Shown one piece after another: positions 1 through 10,844 of a stretch of DNA of 64,000 nt. Numbering within the stretch: position 1 is the first letter of the stretch; every line of letters begins with the position of its first letter. A program made the translations under genes and the position numbers. The stretch covers positions 2,668,501-2,732,500 of the forward strand of contig CM069880.1 in the NCBI GenBank assembly GCA_036172665.1, written 5' to 3'. Below the pieces are notes generated by a model, which was given only the letters and a program-made list of their open reading frames with translations, was not told the DNA's origin and did not search any database. The stretch comes from Prosopocoilus inquinatus (Eukaryota > Arthropoda > Insecta > Coleoptera > Lucanidae).

Positions 1-296
1 GGACGCGTCGAACGTAAACCCGGGTTGTCGCGCATCAAACGAAAGGTCTCGCCGAGCGGCGACGGAAAATCGCCTCGGTTCGATTTTTCGATCGAAGATG
101 ACGCTGCAATGATCGAAACTGGACGCGTCGAACATAAACCCGATTTGTCGCGCATCAAACGAAAGGTCTCGCCGAGCGGCGACGGAAAATCGCGTCGGTT
201 CGATTATTCGATCGAAGATGGCGCTGTAATGATCGAAACTGGACGCGTCGAACGTAAACCCGGGTTGTCGCGCATCAAACGAAAGGTCTCGCCTAG
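1..296 (+). repeat. Satellite A block 1 (120-bp monomer, 2.5 copies)
   Basis: About two and a half 120-bp monomers run in from the left edge of the window. Landmarks in the monomer are AAACCCGGGTTGTCGCG, GGTCTCGCCGAGCGG, GGTTCGATTTTTCGATCGAAG and GGACGCGTCGAACG. The plus-strand frame reads MIETGRVERKPG and SRIKRKVSPSGDGKS, then RRFDFSIEDGAA. The block is nearly identical to the monomers before the next spacer, about 2.8 kb downstream. It is therefore the tail of another copy of the same higher-order unit. Confidence 0.97.
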
Positions 297-442
297 TAAA
301 AGATGGGATCGACGAGGGTTGGTTGGCAACGATCGCGCGACACGCGTAGTGAGGAAACCTTGACACTTGACATATATAATATTATATCTGTACGGCCAGT
401 CGAGGGGCCGTAGCCCCGGAGATCGGATGGGGGGGGGGGGGG
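297..442 (+). repeat. Spacer S copy 1 (fragment of unit C)
   Basis: A 146-bp non-satellite stretch starts at TAAAAGATGGGATCGACGAG and ends in a run of 14 G. It holds the perfect palindrome ATATAATATTATAT at 374-387. Apart from scattered substitutions it aligns along its whole length with 10363-10503 of unit C (CGTAAAAATGGGATCGATGAG through GGTCGGAAGGGAGGGGG), so it is an internally derived remnant of that unit. Satellite A resumes at CGACAGAAAATCGCG. Confidence 0.93.
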
Positions 443-3081
443 CGACAGAAAATCGCGTCGGTTCGATTTTTCGATCGAAGATGGCGCTGCAATGATCGAA
501 ACTGGACGCGTCGAACGTAAACCCGGGTTGTCGCGTTTCAAACGAAAGGTCTCGCCGAGCGGCGACGGAAAATCGCGTCGGTTCGATTTTTCGATTCAAG
601 ATGACGCTGCAATGATCGAAACCGGACGCGTCGAACGTAAACCCGGGTTGTCGCGCATCAAACAAAAGGTCTCGCCGAGCGGCGACGGAAAATCGCGTCG
701 GTTCGATTTTTCGATCGAAGATGACGCTGCAATGATCGAAATCGGACGCGTCGAACGTAAACCCGGATTGTCGCGTATCAAACGAAAGGTCTCGCCGAGC
801 GGCGACGGAAAATCGGGTCGGTTCGATTTTTCGATCGAAGATGGCACTGCAATGATCGAAATCGGACGCGTCGAACGTAAACCCGGATTTTGTCGCGTAT
901 CAAACGAAAGGTCTCGCCGAGCGGCGACGGAAAATCGCGTCGGTTCGATTTTTCTATCGAAGATGGCGCTGCAATGATCGAAACTGGACGCGTCGAACGT
1001 AAACCCGGGTTGTCGCGTATCAAACGAAAGGTCTCGCCGAGCGGCGACGGAAAATCGCGTCGGTTCGATTTTTCGATCGAAGATGGCGCTGCAATGATCG
1101 AAACTGGACGCGTCGAACGTAAACCCGGGTTGTCGCGTATCAAACGAAAGGTCTCGCCGAGCGGCGACGGAAAATCGCGTCGGTTCGATTTTTCGATCGA
1201 AGATGGCACTGCAATGATCGAAATCGGACGCGTCGAACGTAAACCCGGGTTGTCGCGCATCAAACGAAAGGTCTCGCCGAGCGGCGACGGAAAATCGCGT
1301 CGGTTCGATTTTTCGATCGAAGAAGGCGCTGCAATGATCGAAATCGGACGCGTCGGACGTAAACCCGGGTTGTCGCGTATCAAACGAAAGGCCTCGCCGA
1401 GCGGCGACGGAAAATCGCGTCGGTTCGATTTTTCGATCGAAGATGGCGCTTTAATGATCGAAACTGGACGCGTCGAATGTAAACCCGGGTTGTTGCGCAT
1501 CAAACGAAAGGTCTCGCCGAGCGGCGACGGAAAATCGCGTCGGTTCGATTTTTCGATCGAAGATGGCGCTGCAATGATCGAAATCGGACGCGTCGAACGT
1601 AAACCCGGGTTGTCGCGTATCAAACGAAAGGTCTCGCCGAGCGGCGACGGAAAATCGCGTCGATTCGATTTTTCGATCGAAGATGGCGCTGCAATGATCG
1701 AAATCGAACGCGTCGAACGTAAACCCGGATTGTCGCGTATCAAACGAAAGGTCTCGCCGAGCGGCGACGGAAAATAGCGTCGGTTCGATTTTTCGATCGA
1801 AGATGGCGCTGCAATGATCGAAACTGGACGCGTCGAACGTAAACCCGGGTTGTCGCGTATCAAACGAAAGGTCTCGCCGAGCGGCGACGGAAAATCGCGT
1901 CGGTTCGATTTTTCGATCGAAGATGACGCTGCATTGATCGAAACTGGACGCGCCGAACGTAAACCCGGGTTGTCGCGCATCAAACGAAAGGTCTCGCCGA
2001 GCGGCAACGGAAAATCGCGTCGGTTCGATTTTTCGATCGAAGATGGCGCTGCAACGATCGATATTGGACGCGTCGAACGTAAACCCGGGTTGTCGCGTAT
2101 CAAACAAAAGGTCTCGCCGAGCGGCGACGGAAAATCGCGTCGGTTCGATTTTTCGATCGAAGATGGCACTGCAATGATCGAAGTCGGACGCGTCGAACGT
2201 AAACCCGGATTGTCGCGTATCAAACAAAAGGTCTCGCCGAGCGGCGACGGAAACTCGCGTCGGTTCAATTTTTCGATCGAAGATGGCGCTGCAATGATCG
2301 AAATCGGACGCGTCGAACGTAAACCCGGGTTGTCGCGCATCAAATGAAAGGTCTCGCCGAGCGGCGACGGAAAATCGCGTCGGTTCGATTTTTCGATCGA
2401 AGATGGCGCTGCAATGATCGAAATCGAACGCGTCGAACGTAAACCCGGATTGTCGCGTATCAAACGAAAGGTCTCGCCTAGCGGCGACGGAAAATCGCGT
2501 CGGTTCGATTTTTCGATCGAAGATGGCGCTGCAGTGATCGAAACTGGACGCGTCGAACGTAAACCCGGATTGTCGCCTATCAAACGAAAGGTCTCGCCGA
2601 GCGGCGACGGAAAATCGCGTCGGTTCGATTTTTCGATCGAAGATGGTACTGCAATGATCGAAATCGGACGCGTCGAACGTAAACCCGGATTGTCGCGTAT
2701 CAAACGAAAGGTCTCGCCGAGCGGCGACGGAAAATCGAGTCGGTTCGATTTTTCGATAGAAGTTGACGCTGCATTGATCGAAACTGGACGCGTCGAACGT
2801 AAACCCGGGTTGTCGCGCATCAAACGAAAGGTCTCGCCGAGCGGCGACGGAAAATCGCCTCGGTTCGATTTTTCGATCGAAGATGACGCTGCAATGATCG
2901 AAACTGGACGCGTCGAACGTAAACCCGGGTTGTCGCGCATCAAACGAAAGGTCTCGCCGAGCGGCGACGGAAAATCGCGTCGGTTCGATTATTCGATCGA
3001 AGATGGCGCTGTAATGATCGAAACTGGACGCGTCGAACGTAAACCCGGGTTGTCGCGCATCAAACGAAAGGTCTCGCCTAG
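443..3081 (+). repeat. Satellite A block 2 (about 22 monomers)
   Basis: Continuous 120-bp tandem array. One monomer near 886 carries two extra T (GGATTTTGTCG), making it 122 bp and shifting the plus-strand frame. In-frame stops occur at 1775 (AAAATAGCG) and 2345 (CAAATGAAAG). Both stops recur at the same offset in the next higher-order copy, which shows that whole blocks were duplicated. Confidence 0.97.
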
Positions 3082-3228
3082 TAAAAGATGGGATCGACGA
3101 GGGTTGGTTGGCAACGATCGCGCGACACGCGTAGTGAGGAAACCTTGACACTTGACATATATAATATTATATCTGTACGGCCAGTCGAGGGGCCGTAGCC
3201 CCGGAGATCGGATGGGGGGGGGGGGGGG
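3082..3228 (+). repeat. Spacer S copy 2 (fragment of unit C)
   Basis: Same 147-bp spacer as at 297, with 15 G at its right end. It lies 2785 bp after copy 1 and marks the start of the second higher-order copy. Confidence 0.93.
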
Positions 3229-5625
3229 CGACAGAAAATCGCGTTGGTTCGATTTTTCGATCGAAGATGGCGCTGCAATGATCGAAACTGGACGCGTCGA
3301 ACGTAAACCCGGGTTGTCGCGTTTCAAACGAAAGGTCTCGCCGAGCGGCGACGGAAAATCGCGTCGGTTCGATTTTTCGATTCAAGATGACGCTGCAATG
3401 ATCGAAACCGGACGCGTCGAACGTAAACCCGGGTTGTCGCGCATCAAACAAAAGGTCTCGCCGAGCGGCGACGGAAAATCGCGTCGGTTCGATTTTTCTA
3501 TCGAAGATGGCGCTGCAATGATCGAAACTGGACGCGTCGAACGTAAACCCGGGTTGTCGCGTATCAAACGAAAGGTCTCGCCGAGCGGCGACGGAAAATC
3601 GCGTCGGTTCGATTTTTCGATCGAAGATGGCGCTGCAATGATCGAAACTGGACGCGTCGAACGTAAACCCGGGTTGTCGCGTATCAAACGAAAGGTCTCG
3701 CCGAGCGGCGACGGAAAATCGCGTCGGTTCGATTTTTCGATCGAAGATGGCACTGCAATGATCGAAATCGGACGCGTCGAACGTAAACCCGGGTTGTCGC
3801 GCATCAAACGAAAGGTCTCGCCGAGCGGCGACGGAAAATCGCGTCGGTTCGATTTTTCGATCGAAGAAGGCGCTGCAATGATCGAAATCGGACGCGTCGG
3901 ACGTAAACCCGGGTTGTCGCGTATCAAACGAAAGGCCTCGCCGAGCGGCGACGGAAAATCGCGTCGGTTCGATTTTTCGATCGAAGATGGCGCTTTAATG
4001 ATCGAAACTGGACGCGTCGAATGTAAACCCGGGTTGTTGCGCATCAAACGAAAGGTCTCGCCGAGCGGCGACGGAAAATCGCGTCGGTTCGATTTTTCGA
4101 TCGAAGATGGCGCTGCAATGATCGAAATCGGACGCGTCGAACGTAAACCCGGGTTGTCGCGTATCAAACGAAAGGTCTCGCCGAGCGGCGACGGAAAATC
4201 GCGTCGATTCGATTTTTCGATCGAAGATGGCGCTGCAATGATCGAAATCGAACGCGTCGAACGTAAACCCGGATTGTCGCGTATCAAACGAAAGGTCTCG
4301 CCGAGCGGCGACGGAAAATAGCGTCGGTTCGATTTTTCGATCGAAGATGGCGCTGCAATGATCGAAACTGGACGCGTCGAACGTAAACCCGGGTTGTCGC
4401 GTAACAAACGAAAGGTCTCGCCGAGCGGCGACGGAAAATCGCGTCGGTTCGATTTTTCGATCGAAGATGACGCTGCATTGATCGAAACTGGACGCGCCGA
4501 ACGTAAACCCGGGTTGTCGCGCATCAAACGAAAGGTCTCGCCGAGCGGCAACGGAAAATCGCGTCGGTTCGATTTTTCGATCGAAGATGGCGCTGCAACG
4601 ATCGATATTGGACGCGTCGAACGTAAACCCGGGTTGTCGCGTATCAAACAAAAGGTCTCGCCGAGCGGCGACGGAAAATCGCGTCGGTTCGATTTTTCGA
4701 TCGAAGATGGCACTGCAATGATCGAAGTCGGACGCGTCGAACGTAAACCCGGATTGTCGCGTATCAAACAAAAGGTCTCGCCGAGCGGCGACGGAAACTC
4801 GCGTCGGTTCAATTTTTCGATCGAAGATGGCGCTGCAATGATCGAAATCGGACGCGTCGAACGTAAACCCGGGTTGTCGCGCATCAAATGAAAGGTCTCG
4901 CCGAGCGGCGACGGAAAATCGCGTCGGTTCGATTTTTCGATCGAAGATGGCGCTGCAATGATCGAAATCGAACGCGTCGAACGTAAACCCGGATTGTCGC
5001 GTATCAAACGAAAGGTCTCGCCTAGCGGCGACGGAAAATCGCGTCGGTTCGATTTTTCGATCGAAGATGGCGCTGCAGTGATCGAAACTGGACGCGTCGA
5101 ACGTAAACCCGGATTGTCGCCTATCAAACGAAAGGTCTCGCCGAGCGGCGACGGAAAATCGCGTCGGTTCGATTTTTCGATCGAAGATGGTACTGCAATG
5201 ATCGAAATCGGACGCGTCGAACGTAAACCCGGATTGTCGCGTATCAAACGAAAGGTCTCGCCGAGCGGCGACGGAAAATCGAGTCGGTTCGATTTTTCGA
5301 TAGAAGTTGACGCTGCATTGATCGAAACTGGACGCGTCGAACGTAAACCCGGGTTGTCGCGCATCAAACGAAAGGTCTCGCCGAGCGGCGACGGAAAATC
5401 GCCTCGGTTCGATTTTTCGATCGAAGATGACGCTGCAATGATCGAAACTGGACGCGTCGAACGTAAACCCGGGTTGTCGCGCATCAAACGAAAGGTCTCG
5501 CCGAGCGGCGACGGAAAATCGCGTCGGTTCGATTATTCGATCGAAGATGGCGCTGTAATGATCGAAACTGGACGCGTCGAACGTAAACCCGGGTTGTCGC
5601 GCATCAAACGAAAGGTCTCGCCTAG
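3229..5625 (+). repeat. Satellite A block 3 (about 20 monomers)
   Basis: Duplicate of block 2 lacking about 242 bp (two monomers, one of them the 122-bp variant) near its left end. The same diagnostic monomers appear 2544 bp further on: stop at 4319, stop at 4889, and the GGTACTGCA variant at 5189. A private substitution at 4403 (CGTAACAAACG) distinguishes this copy. Confidence 0.97.
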
Positions 5626-5772
5626 TAAAAGATGGGATCGACGAGGGTTGGTTGGCAACGATCGCGCGACACGCGTAGTGAGGAAACCTTGACACTTGAC
5701 ATATATAATATTATATCTGTACGGCCAGTCGAGGGGCCGTAGCCCCGGAGATCGGATGGGGGGGGGGGGGGG
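5626..5772 (+). repeat. Spacer S copy 3 (fragment of unit C)
   Basis: 147-bp spacer with 15 G, essentially identical to copy 2 and 2544 bp downstream of it. Confidence 0.93.
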
Positions 5773-8700
5773 CGACAGAAAATCGCGTTGGTTCGATTTT
5801 TCGATCGAAGATGGCGCTGCAATGATCGAAACTGGACGCGTCGAACGTAAACCCGGGTTGTCGCGTTTCAAACGAAAGGTCTCGCCGAGCGGCGACGGAA
5901 AATCGCGTCGGTTCGATTTTTCGATTCAAGATGACGCTGCAATGATCGAAACCGGACGCGTCGAACGTAAACCCGGGTTGTCGCGCATCAAACAAAAGGT
6001 CTCGCCGAGCGGCGACGGAAAATCGCGTCGGTTCGATTTTTCGATCGAAGATGACGCTGCAATGATCGAAACTGGACGCGTCGAACGTAAACCCGGATTG
6101 TCGCGTATCAAACGAAAGGTCTCGCCGAGCGGCGACGGAAAATCGGGTCGGTTCGATTTTTCGATCGAAATGGCACTGCAATGATCGAAATCGGACGCGT
6201 CGAACGTAAAGGCGGATTTTGTCGCGTATCAAACGAAAGGTCTCGCCGAGCGGCGACGGAAAATCGGGTCGGTTCGATTTTTCGATCGAAGATGGCACTG
6301 CAATGATCGAAATCGGACGCGTCGAACGTAAACCCGGATTGTCGCGTATCAAACGAAAGGTCTCGCCGAGCGGCGACGGAAAATCGCGTCGGTTCGATTT
6401 TTCGATATAAGATGGCGCTGCAATGATCGAAATCGAACGCGTCGAACGTAAACCCGGATTGTCGCATATCAAACGAAAGGTCTCGCCGAGCGGCGACGGA
6501 AAATCGCGTCGGTTCGATTTTTCTATCGAAGATGGCGCTGCAATGATCGAAACTGGACGCGTCGAACGTAAACCCGGGTTGTCGCGTATCAAACGAAAGG
6601 TCTCGCCGAGCGGCGACGGAAAATCGCGTCGGTTCTATTTTTCGATCGAAGATGGGGCTGCAATGATCGAAACTGGACGCGTCGAACGTAAACCCGGGTT
6701 GTCGCGTATCAAACGAAAGGTCTCGCCGAGCGGCGACGGAAAATCGCGTCGGTTCGATTTGTCGATCGAAGATGGCGCTGCAATGATCGAAATCGGACGC
6801 GTCGAACGTAAACACGGGTTGTCGCGTATCAAACGAAAGGTCTCGCCGTGCGGCGACGGAAAATCGCGTCGGTTCGATTTTTCGATCTAAGATGGCGCTG
6901 CAATGATCGAAATCGGACGCGTCGAACGTAAACCCGGGTTGTCGCCTATCAAACAAAAGGTCTCGCCGAGCGGCGACGGAAAATCGCGTCGGTTCGATTT
7001 TTCGATCGAAGATGGCACTGCAATGATCGAAATCGGACGCGTCGAACGTAAACCCGGATTTTGTCGCGTATCAAACGAAAGGTCTCGCCGAGCGGCGACG
7101 GAAAATCGCGTCGGTTCGATTTTTCGATCGAAGATGGCGCTGCAATGATCGAAACTGGACGCGTCGAACGTAATCCCGGGTTGTCGCGTATCAAACGAAA
7201 GGTCTCGCCGAGCGGCGACGGAAAATCGCGTCGGTTCGATTTTTCGATCGAAGATGGCGCTTTAATGATCGAAACTGGACGCGTCGAATGTAAACCCGGG
7301 TTGTTGCGCATCAAACGAAAGGTCTCGCCGAGCGGCGACGGAAAATCGCGTCGGTTCGATTTTTCGATCGAAGATGGCGCTGCAATGATCGAAATCGGAC
7401 GCGTCGAACGTAAACCCGGGTTGTCGCGTATCAAACGAAAGGTCTCGCCGAGCGGCGACGGAAAATCGCGTCGGTTCGATTTTTCGATCGAAGAAGGCGC
7501 TGCAATGATCGAAATCGGACGCGTCGGACGTAAACCCGGATTGTCGCGTATCAAACGAAAGGTCTCGCCGAGCGGCGACGGAAAATCGCGTCGGTTCGAT
7601 TTTTCGATCGAAGATGGCGCTGCAATGATCGAAACTGGACGCGTCGAACGTAAACCCGGGTTGTCGCGTATCAAACGAAAGGTCTCGCCGAGCGGCGACG
7701 GAAAATCGCGTCGGTTCGATTTTTCGATCGAAGATGACGCTGCATTGATCGAAACTGGACGCGTCGAACGTAAACCCGGGTTGTCGCGCATCAAACGAAA
7801 GGTCTCGCCGAGCGGCAACGGAAAATCGCGTCGGTTCGATTTTTCGATCGAAGATGGCGCTGCAACGATCGATATTGGACGCGTCGAACGTAAACCCGGG
7901 TTGTCGCGTATCAAACAAAAGGTCTCGCCGAGCGGCGACGGAAAATCGCGTCGGTTCGATTTTTCGATTGAAGATGGCACTGCAATGATCGAAGTCGGAC
8001 GCGTCGAACGTAAACCCGGATTGTCGCGTATCAAACAAAAGGTCTCGCCGAGCGGCGACGGAAACTCGCGTCGGTTCAATTTTTCGATCGAAGATGGCGC
8101 TGCAATGATCGAAATCGGACGCGTCGAACGTAAACCCGGGTTGTCGCGCATCAAATGAAAGGTCTCGCCGAACGGCGACGGAAAATCGCGTCGGTTCGAT
8201 TTTTCGATCGAAGATGGCGCTGCAATGATCGAAATCGAACGCGTCGAACGTAAACCCGGACTGTCGCGTATCAAACGAAAGGTCTCGCCTAGCGGCGACG
8301 GAAAATCGCGTCGGTTCGATTTTTCGATCGAAGATGGCGCTGCAGTGATCGAAACTGGACGCGTCGAACGTAAACCCGGATTGTCGCCTATCAAACGAAA
8401 GGTCTCGCCGAGCGGCGACGGAAAATCGCGTCGGTTCGATTTTTCGATCGAAGATGGCACTGCAATGATCGAAATCGGACGCGTCGAACGTAAACCCGGA
8501 TTGTCGCGTATCAAACGAAAGGTCTCGCCGAGCGGCGACGGAAAATCGAGTCGGTTCGATTTTTCGATAGAAGTTGACGCTGCATTGATCGAAACTGGAC
8601 GCGTCGAACGTAAACCCGGGTTGTCGCGCATCAAACGAAAGGTCTCGCCGAGCGGCGACGGAAAATCGCCTCGGTTCGATTTTTCGATCGAAGATGACGC

Positions 8701-8892
8701 TGCAATGATCGAAACTGGACGCGTCGAACGTAAACCCGATTTGTCGCGCATCAAACGAAAGGTCTCGCCGAGCGGCGACGGAAAATCGCGTCGGTTCGAT
8801 TATTCGATCGAAGATGGCGCTGTAATGATCGAAACTGGACGCGTCGAACGTAAACCCGGGTTGTCGCGCATCAAACGAAAGGTCTCGCCTAG
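5773..8892 (+). repeat. Satellite A block 4 (about 26 monomers)
   Basis: Same higher-order family as blocks 2 and 3 but longer by about six monomers at its left. It contains a 2-bp deletion near 6168 (GATCGAAATGGC), two 122-bp variants (6216 and 7053), and stop-bearing monomers with CGATATAAG (6405) and CGATCTAAG (6886). From about 7260 it tracks blocks 2 and 3 again, including the stop at 8156. Confidence 0.97.
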
Positions 8893-9041
8893 TAAAAGAT
8901 GGGATCGACGAGGGTTGGTTGGCAACGATCGCGCGACACGCGTAGTGAGGAAACCTTGACACTTGACATATATAATATTATATCTGTACGGCCAGTCGAG
9001 GGGCCGTAGCCCCGGAGATCGGATGGGGGGGGGGGGGGGGG
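8893..9041 (+). repeat. Spacer S copy 4 (fragment of unit C)
   Basis: 149-bp spacer carrying the longest homopolymer of the set, 17 G at 9025-9041. It is otherwise the same as copies 1-3. Confidence 0.93.
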
Positions 9042-9993
9042 CGACAGAAAATCGCGTCGGTTCGATTTTTCGATCGAAGATGGCGCTGCAATGATCGAAA
9101 CTGGACGCGTCGAACGTAAACCCGGGTTGTCGCGTTTCAAACGAAAGGTCTCGCCGAGCGGCGACGGAAAATCGCGTCGGTTCGATTTTTCGATTCAAGA
9201 TGACGCTGCAATGATCGAAACCGGACGCGTCGAACGTAAACCCGGGTTGTCGCGCATCAAACAAAAGGTCTCGCCGAGCGGCGACGGAAAATCGCGTCGG
9301 TTCGATTTTTCGATCGAAGATGACGCTGCAATGATCGAAATCGGACGCGTCGAACGTAAACCCGGATTGTCGCGTATCAAACGAAAGGTCTCGCCGAGCG
9401 GCGACGGAAAATCGGGTCGGTTCGATTTTTCGATCGAAGATGGCACTGCAATGATCGAAATCGGACGCGTCGAACGTAAACCCGGATTTTGTCGCGTATC
9501 AAACGAAAGGTCTCGCCGAGCGGCGACGGAAAATCGCGTCGGTTCGATTTTTCTATCGAAGATGGCGCTGCAATGATCGAAACTGGACGCGTCGAACGTA
9601 AACCCGGGTTGTCGCGTATCAAACGAAAGGTCTCGCCGAGCGGCGACGGAAAATCGCGTCGGTTCGATTTTTCGATCGAAGATGGCGCTGCAATGATCGA
9701 AACTGGACGCGTCGAACGTAAACCCGGGTTGTCGCGTATCAAACGAAAGGTCTCGCCGAGCGGCGACGGAAAATCGCGTCGGTTCGATTTTTCGATCGAA
9801 GATGGCGCTGCAATGATCGAAATCGGACGCGTCGAACGTAAACCCGGGTTGTCGCGCATCAAACGAAAGGTCTCGCCGAGCGGCGACGGAAAATCGCGTC
9901 GGTTCGATTTTTCGATCGAAGAAGGCGCTGCAGTGATCGATACTGGACGCGTCGAACGTAAACCCGGATTGTCGCCTATCAAACGAAAGGTCT
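9042..9993 (+). repeat. Satellite A block 5 (about 8 monomers)
   Basis: Short array between spacer S copy 4 and unit C copy 1. Its last monomer is the variant GCAGTGATCGATACTGG followed by TTGTCGCCTATC. This same terminal monomer precedes unit C in all five copies, so monomer and unit were duplicated together. The plus-strand frame ends with TAA at 9993-9995. Confidence 0.97.
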
Positions 9994-10715
9994 AAATCGA
10001 TCGCGTCGAATTCTTTCCGACGTAGAAGAAAGTAGCTTTACGAACGTAACGTTTACCACATGGCGAGAGATATACGGGGTGATATCGAAAATGTGACACG
10101 AACGCGTGTGTAACAGTGAAAAAGTGTTTCCACTGAAAAAAAGTAAGTGTTAAAAACAACTGAAAACCTCCAAATTCCATTTCTCCGATGTTACTCCGGT
10201 AATCGGAAAAAAGGTTATAAGACGATCGCGGCGGCGGCGGCGGCGTCGTTTTGCCGGTTAAATTCTTCACGATTTGCATTGTGCCGTCGCGTGTACGCTC
10301 GACCGAACGCGTCGAGATTTTGACGGAGCTCATTTGAATTTGCATTTGAATTTGCCGCCGCGTAAAAATGGGATCGATGAGGGTTGGTTGGCAACGATCG
10401 CGCGACACGCGCAGTAAGGAAACCTTGACACTTGACATATGTAATATTATATATCTGTACGGCCAGTCGTGGGGCCGGAGCACCGGTGGTCGGAAGGGAG
10501 GGGGAGCGTGCTGACTATCGACAGTGATCTAACCTGCAAGCGACGCGCGAACTCTTTCGCGTTTGTCGTGTTACGCCGGCAGTCGGCCCGGAGGCGGAGG
10601 GAGTACGTGCGCCGCCGATCGAACGTGACCTAATCTAAAGCCGCCGACGCGATCTCTTTCGCCGCGCGGACGCGTTCGAACATAATTTCGACCGTACATA
10701 TTACGTAAATAGATG

Positions 10716-10757
10716 AATAAAGGAGGCTTTGGATCTTCGTTTGTGATAAAAAAAAAA
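10716..10757 (+). terminator. Polyadenylation-like signal with A-run, unit C copy 1
   Basis: AATAAA at 10716-10721 is followed 26 bp later by ten A at 10748-10757. This is the layout of a eukaryotic mRNA 3' end, either a working signal or the poly(A) of an old retroposed transcript. It lies about 720 bp after the TAA that closes the satellite A frame. It is conserved in all five unit C copies. Confidence 0.45.
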
Positions 10758-10844
10758 TGCGAGCGCGGGGAGGCCGATTCGTTCGCTCTCCGGCCGGCAA
10801 TTAAAGCGGGAAATTTAAGGGAAAAAATTGAAAAAACTCGATAA

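Noticed and set aside
297..442. Promoter of bacterial type (TTGACA and TATAAT both present in spacer S)
   Set aside because: The two boxes are only 9 bp apart at best instead of about 17, and everything else points to a eukaryotic satellite region.
1000..1120. CENP-B box in satellite A or B
   Set aside because: The pattern TTCGnnnnAnnCGGG is not met. In A the TCGAACG and CCGGG parts have the wrong spacing; in B the TTCGTTTAAAA part lacks the CGGG end.
778..2943. Long minus-strand frames (for example 721 residues here, 901 at 50460-53165 and 849 at 44548-47097)
   Set aside because: They are other readings of the same stop-poor 120-bp monomer. Two minus frames are open at once and neither has promoter-like or terminal features, so they are not annotated as genes.
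9992..10483. 163-residue minus-strand frame inside unit C, kept in four copies
   Set aside because: The copies are recent duplicates, so conservation means little. In copy 5 a one-base change alters the frame upstream. The product is unrecognised and contains low-complexity Pro from the (CGG) run.
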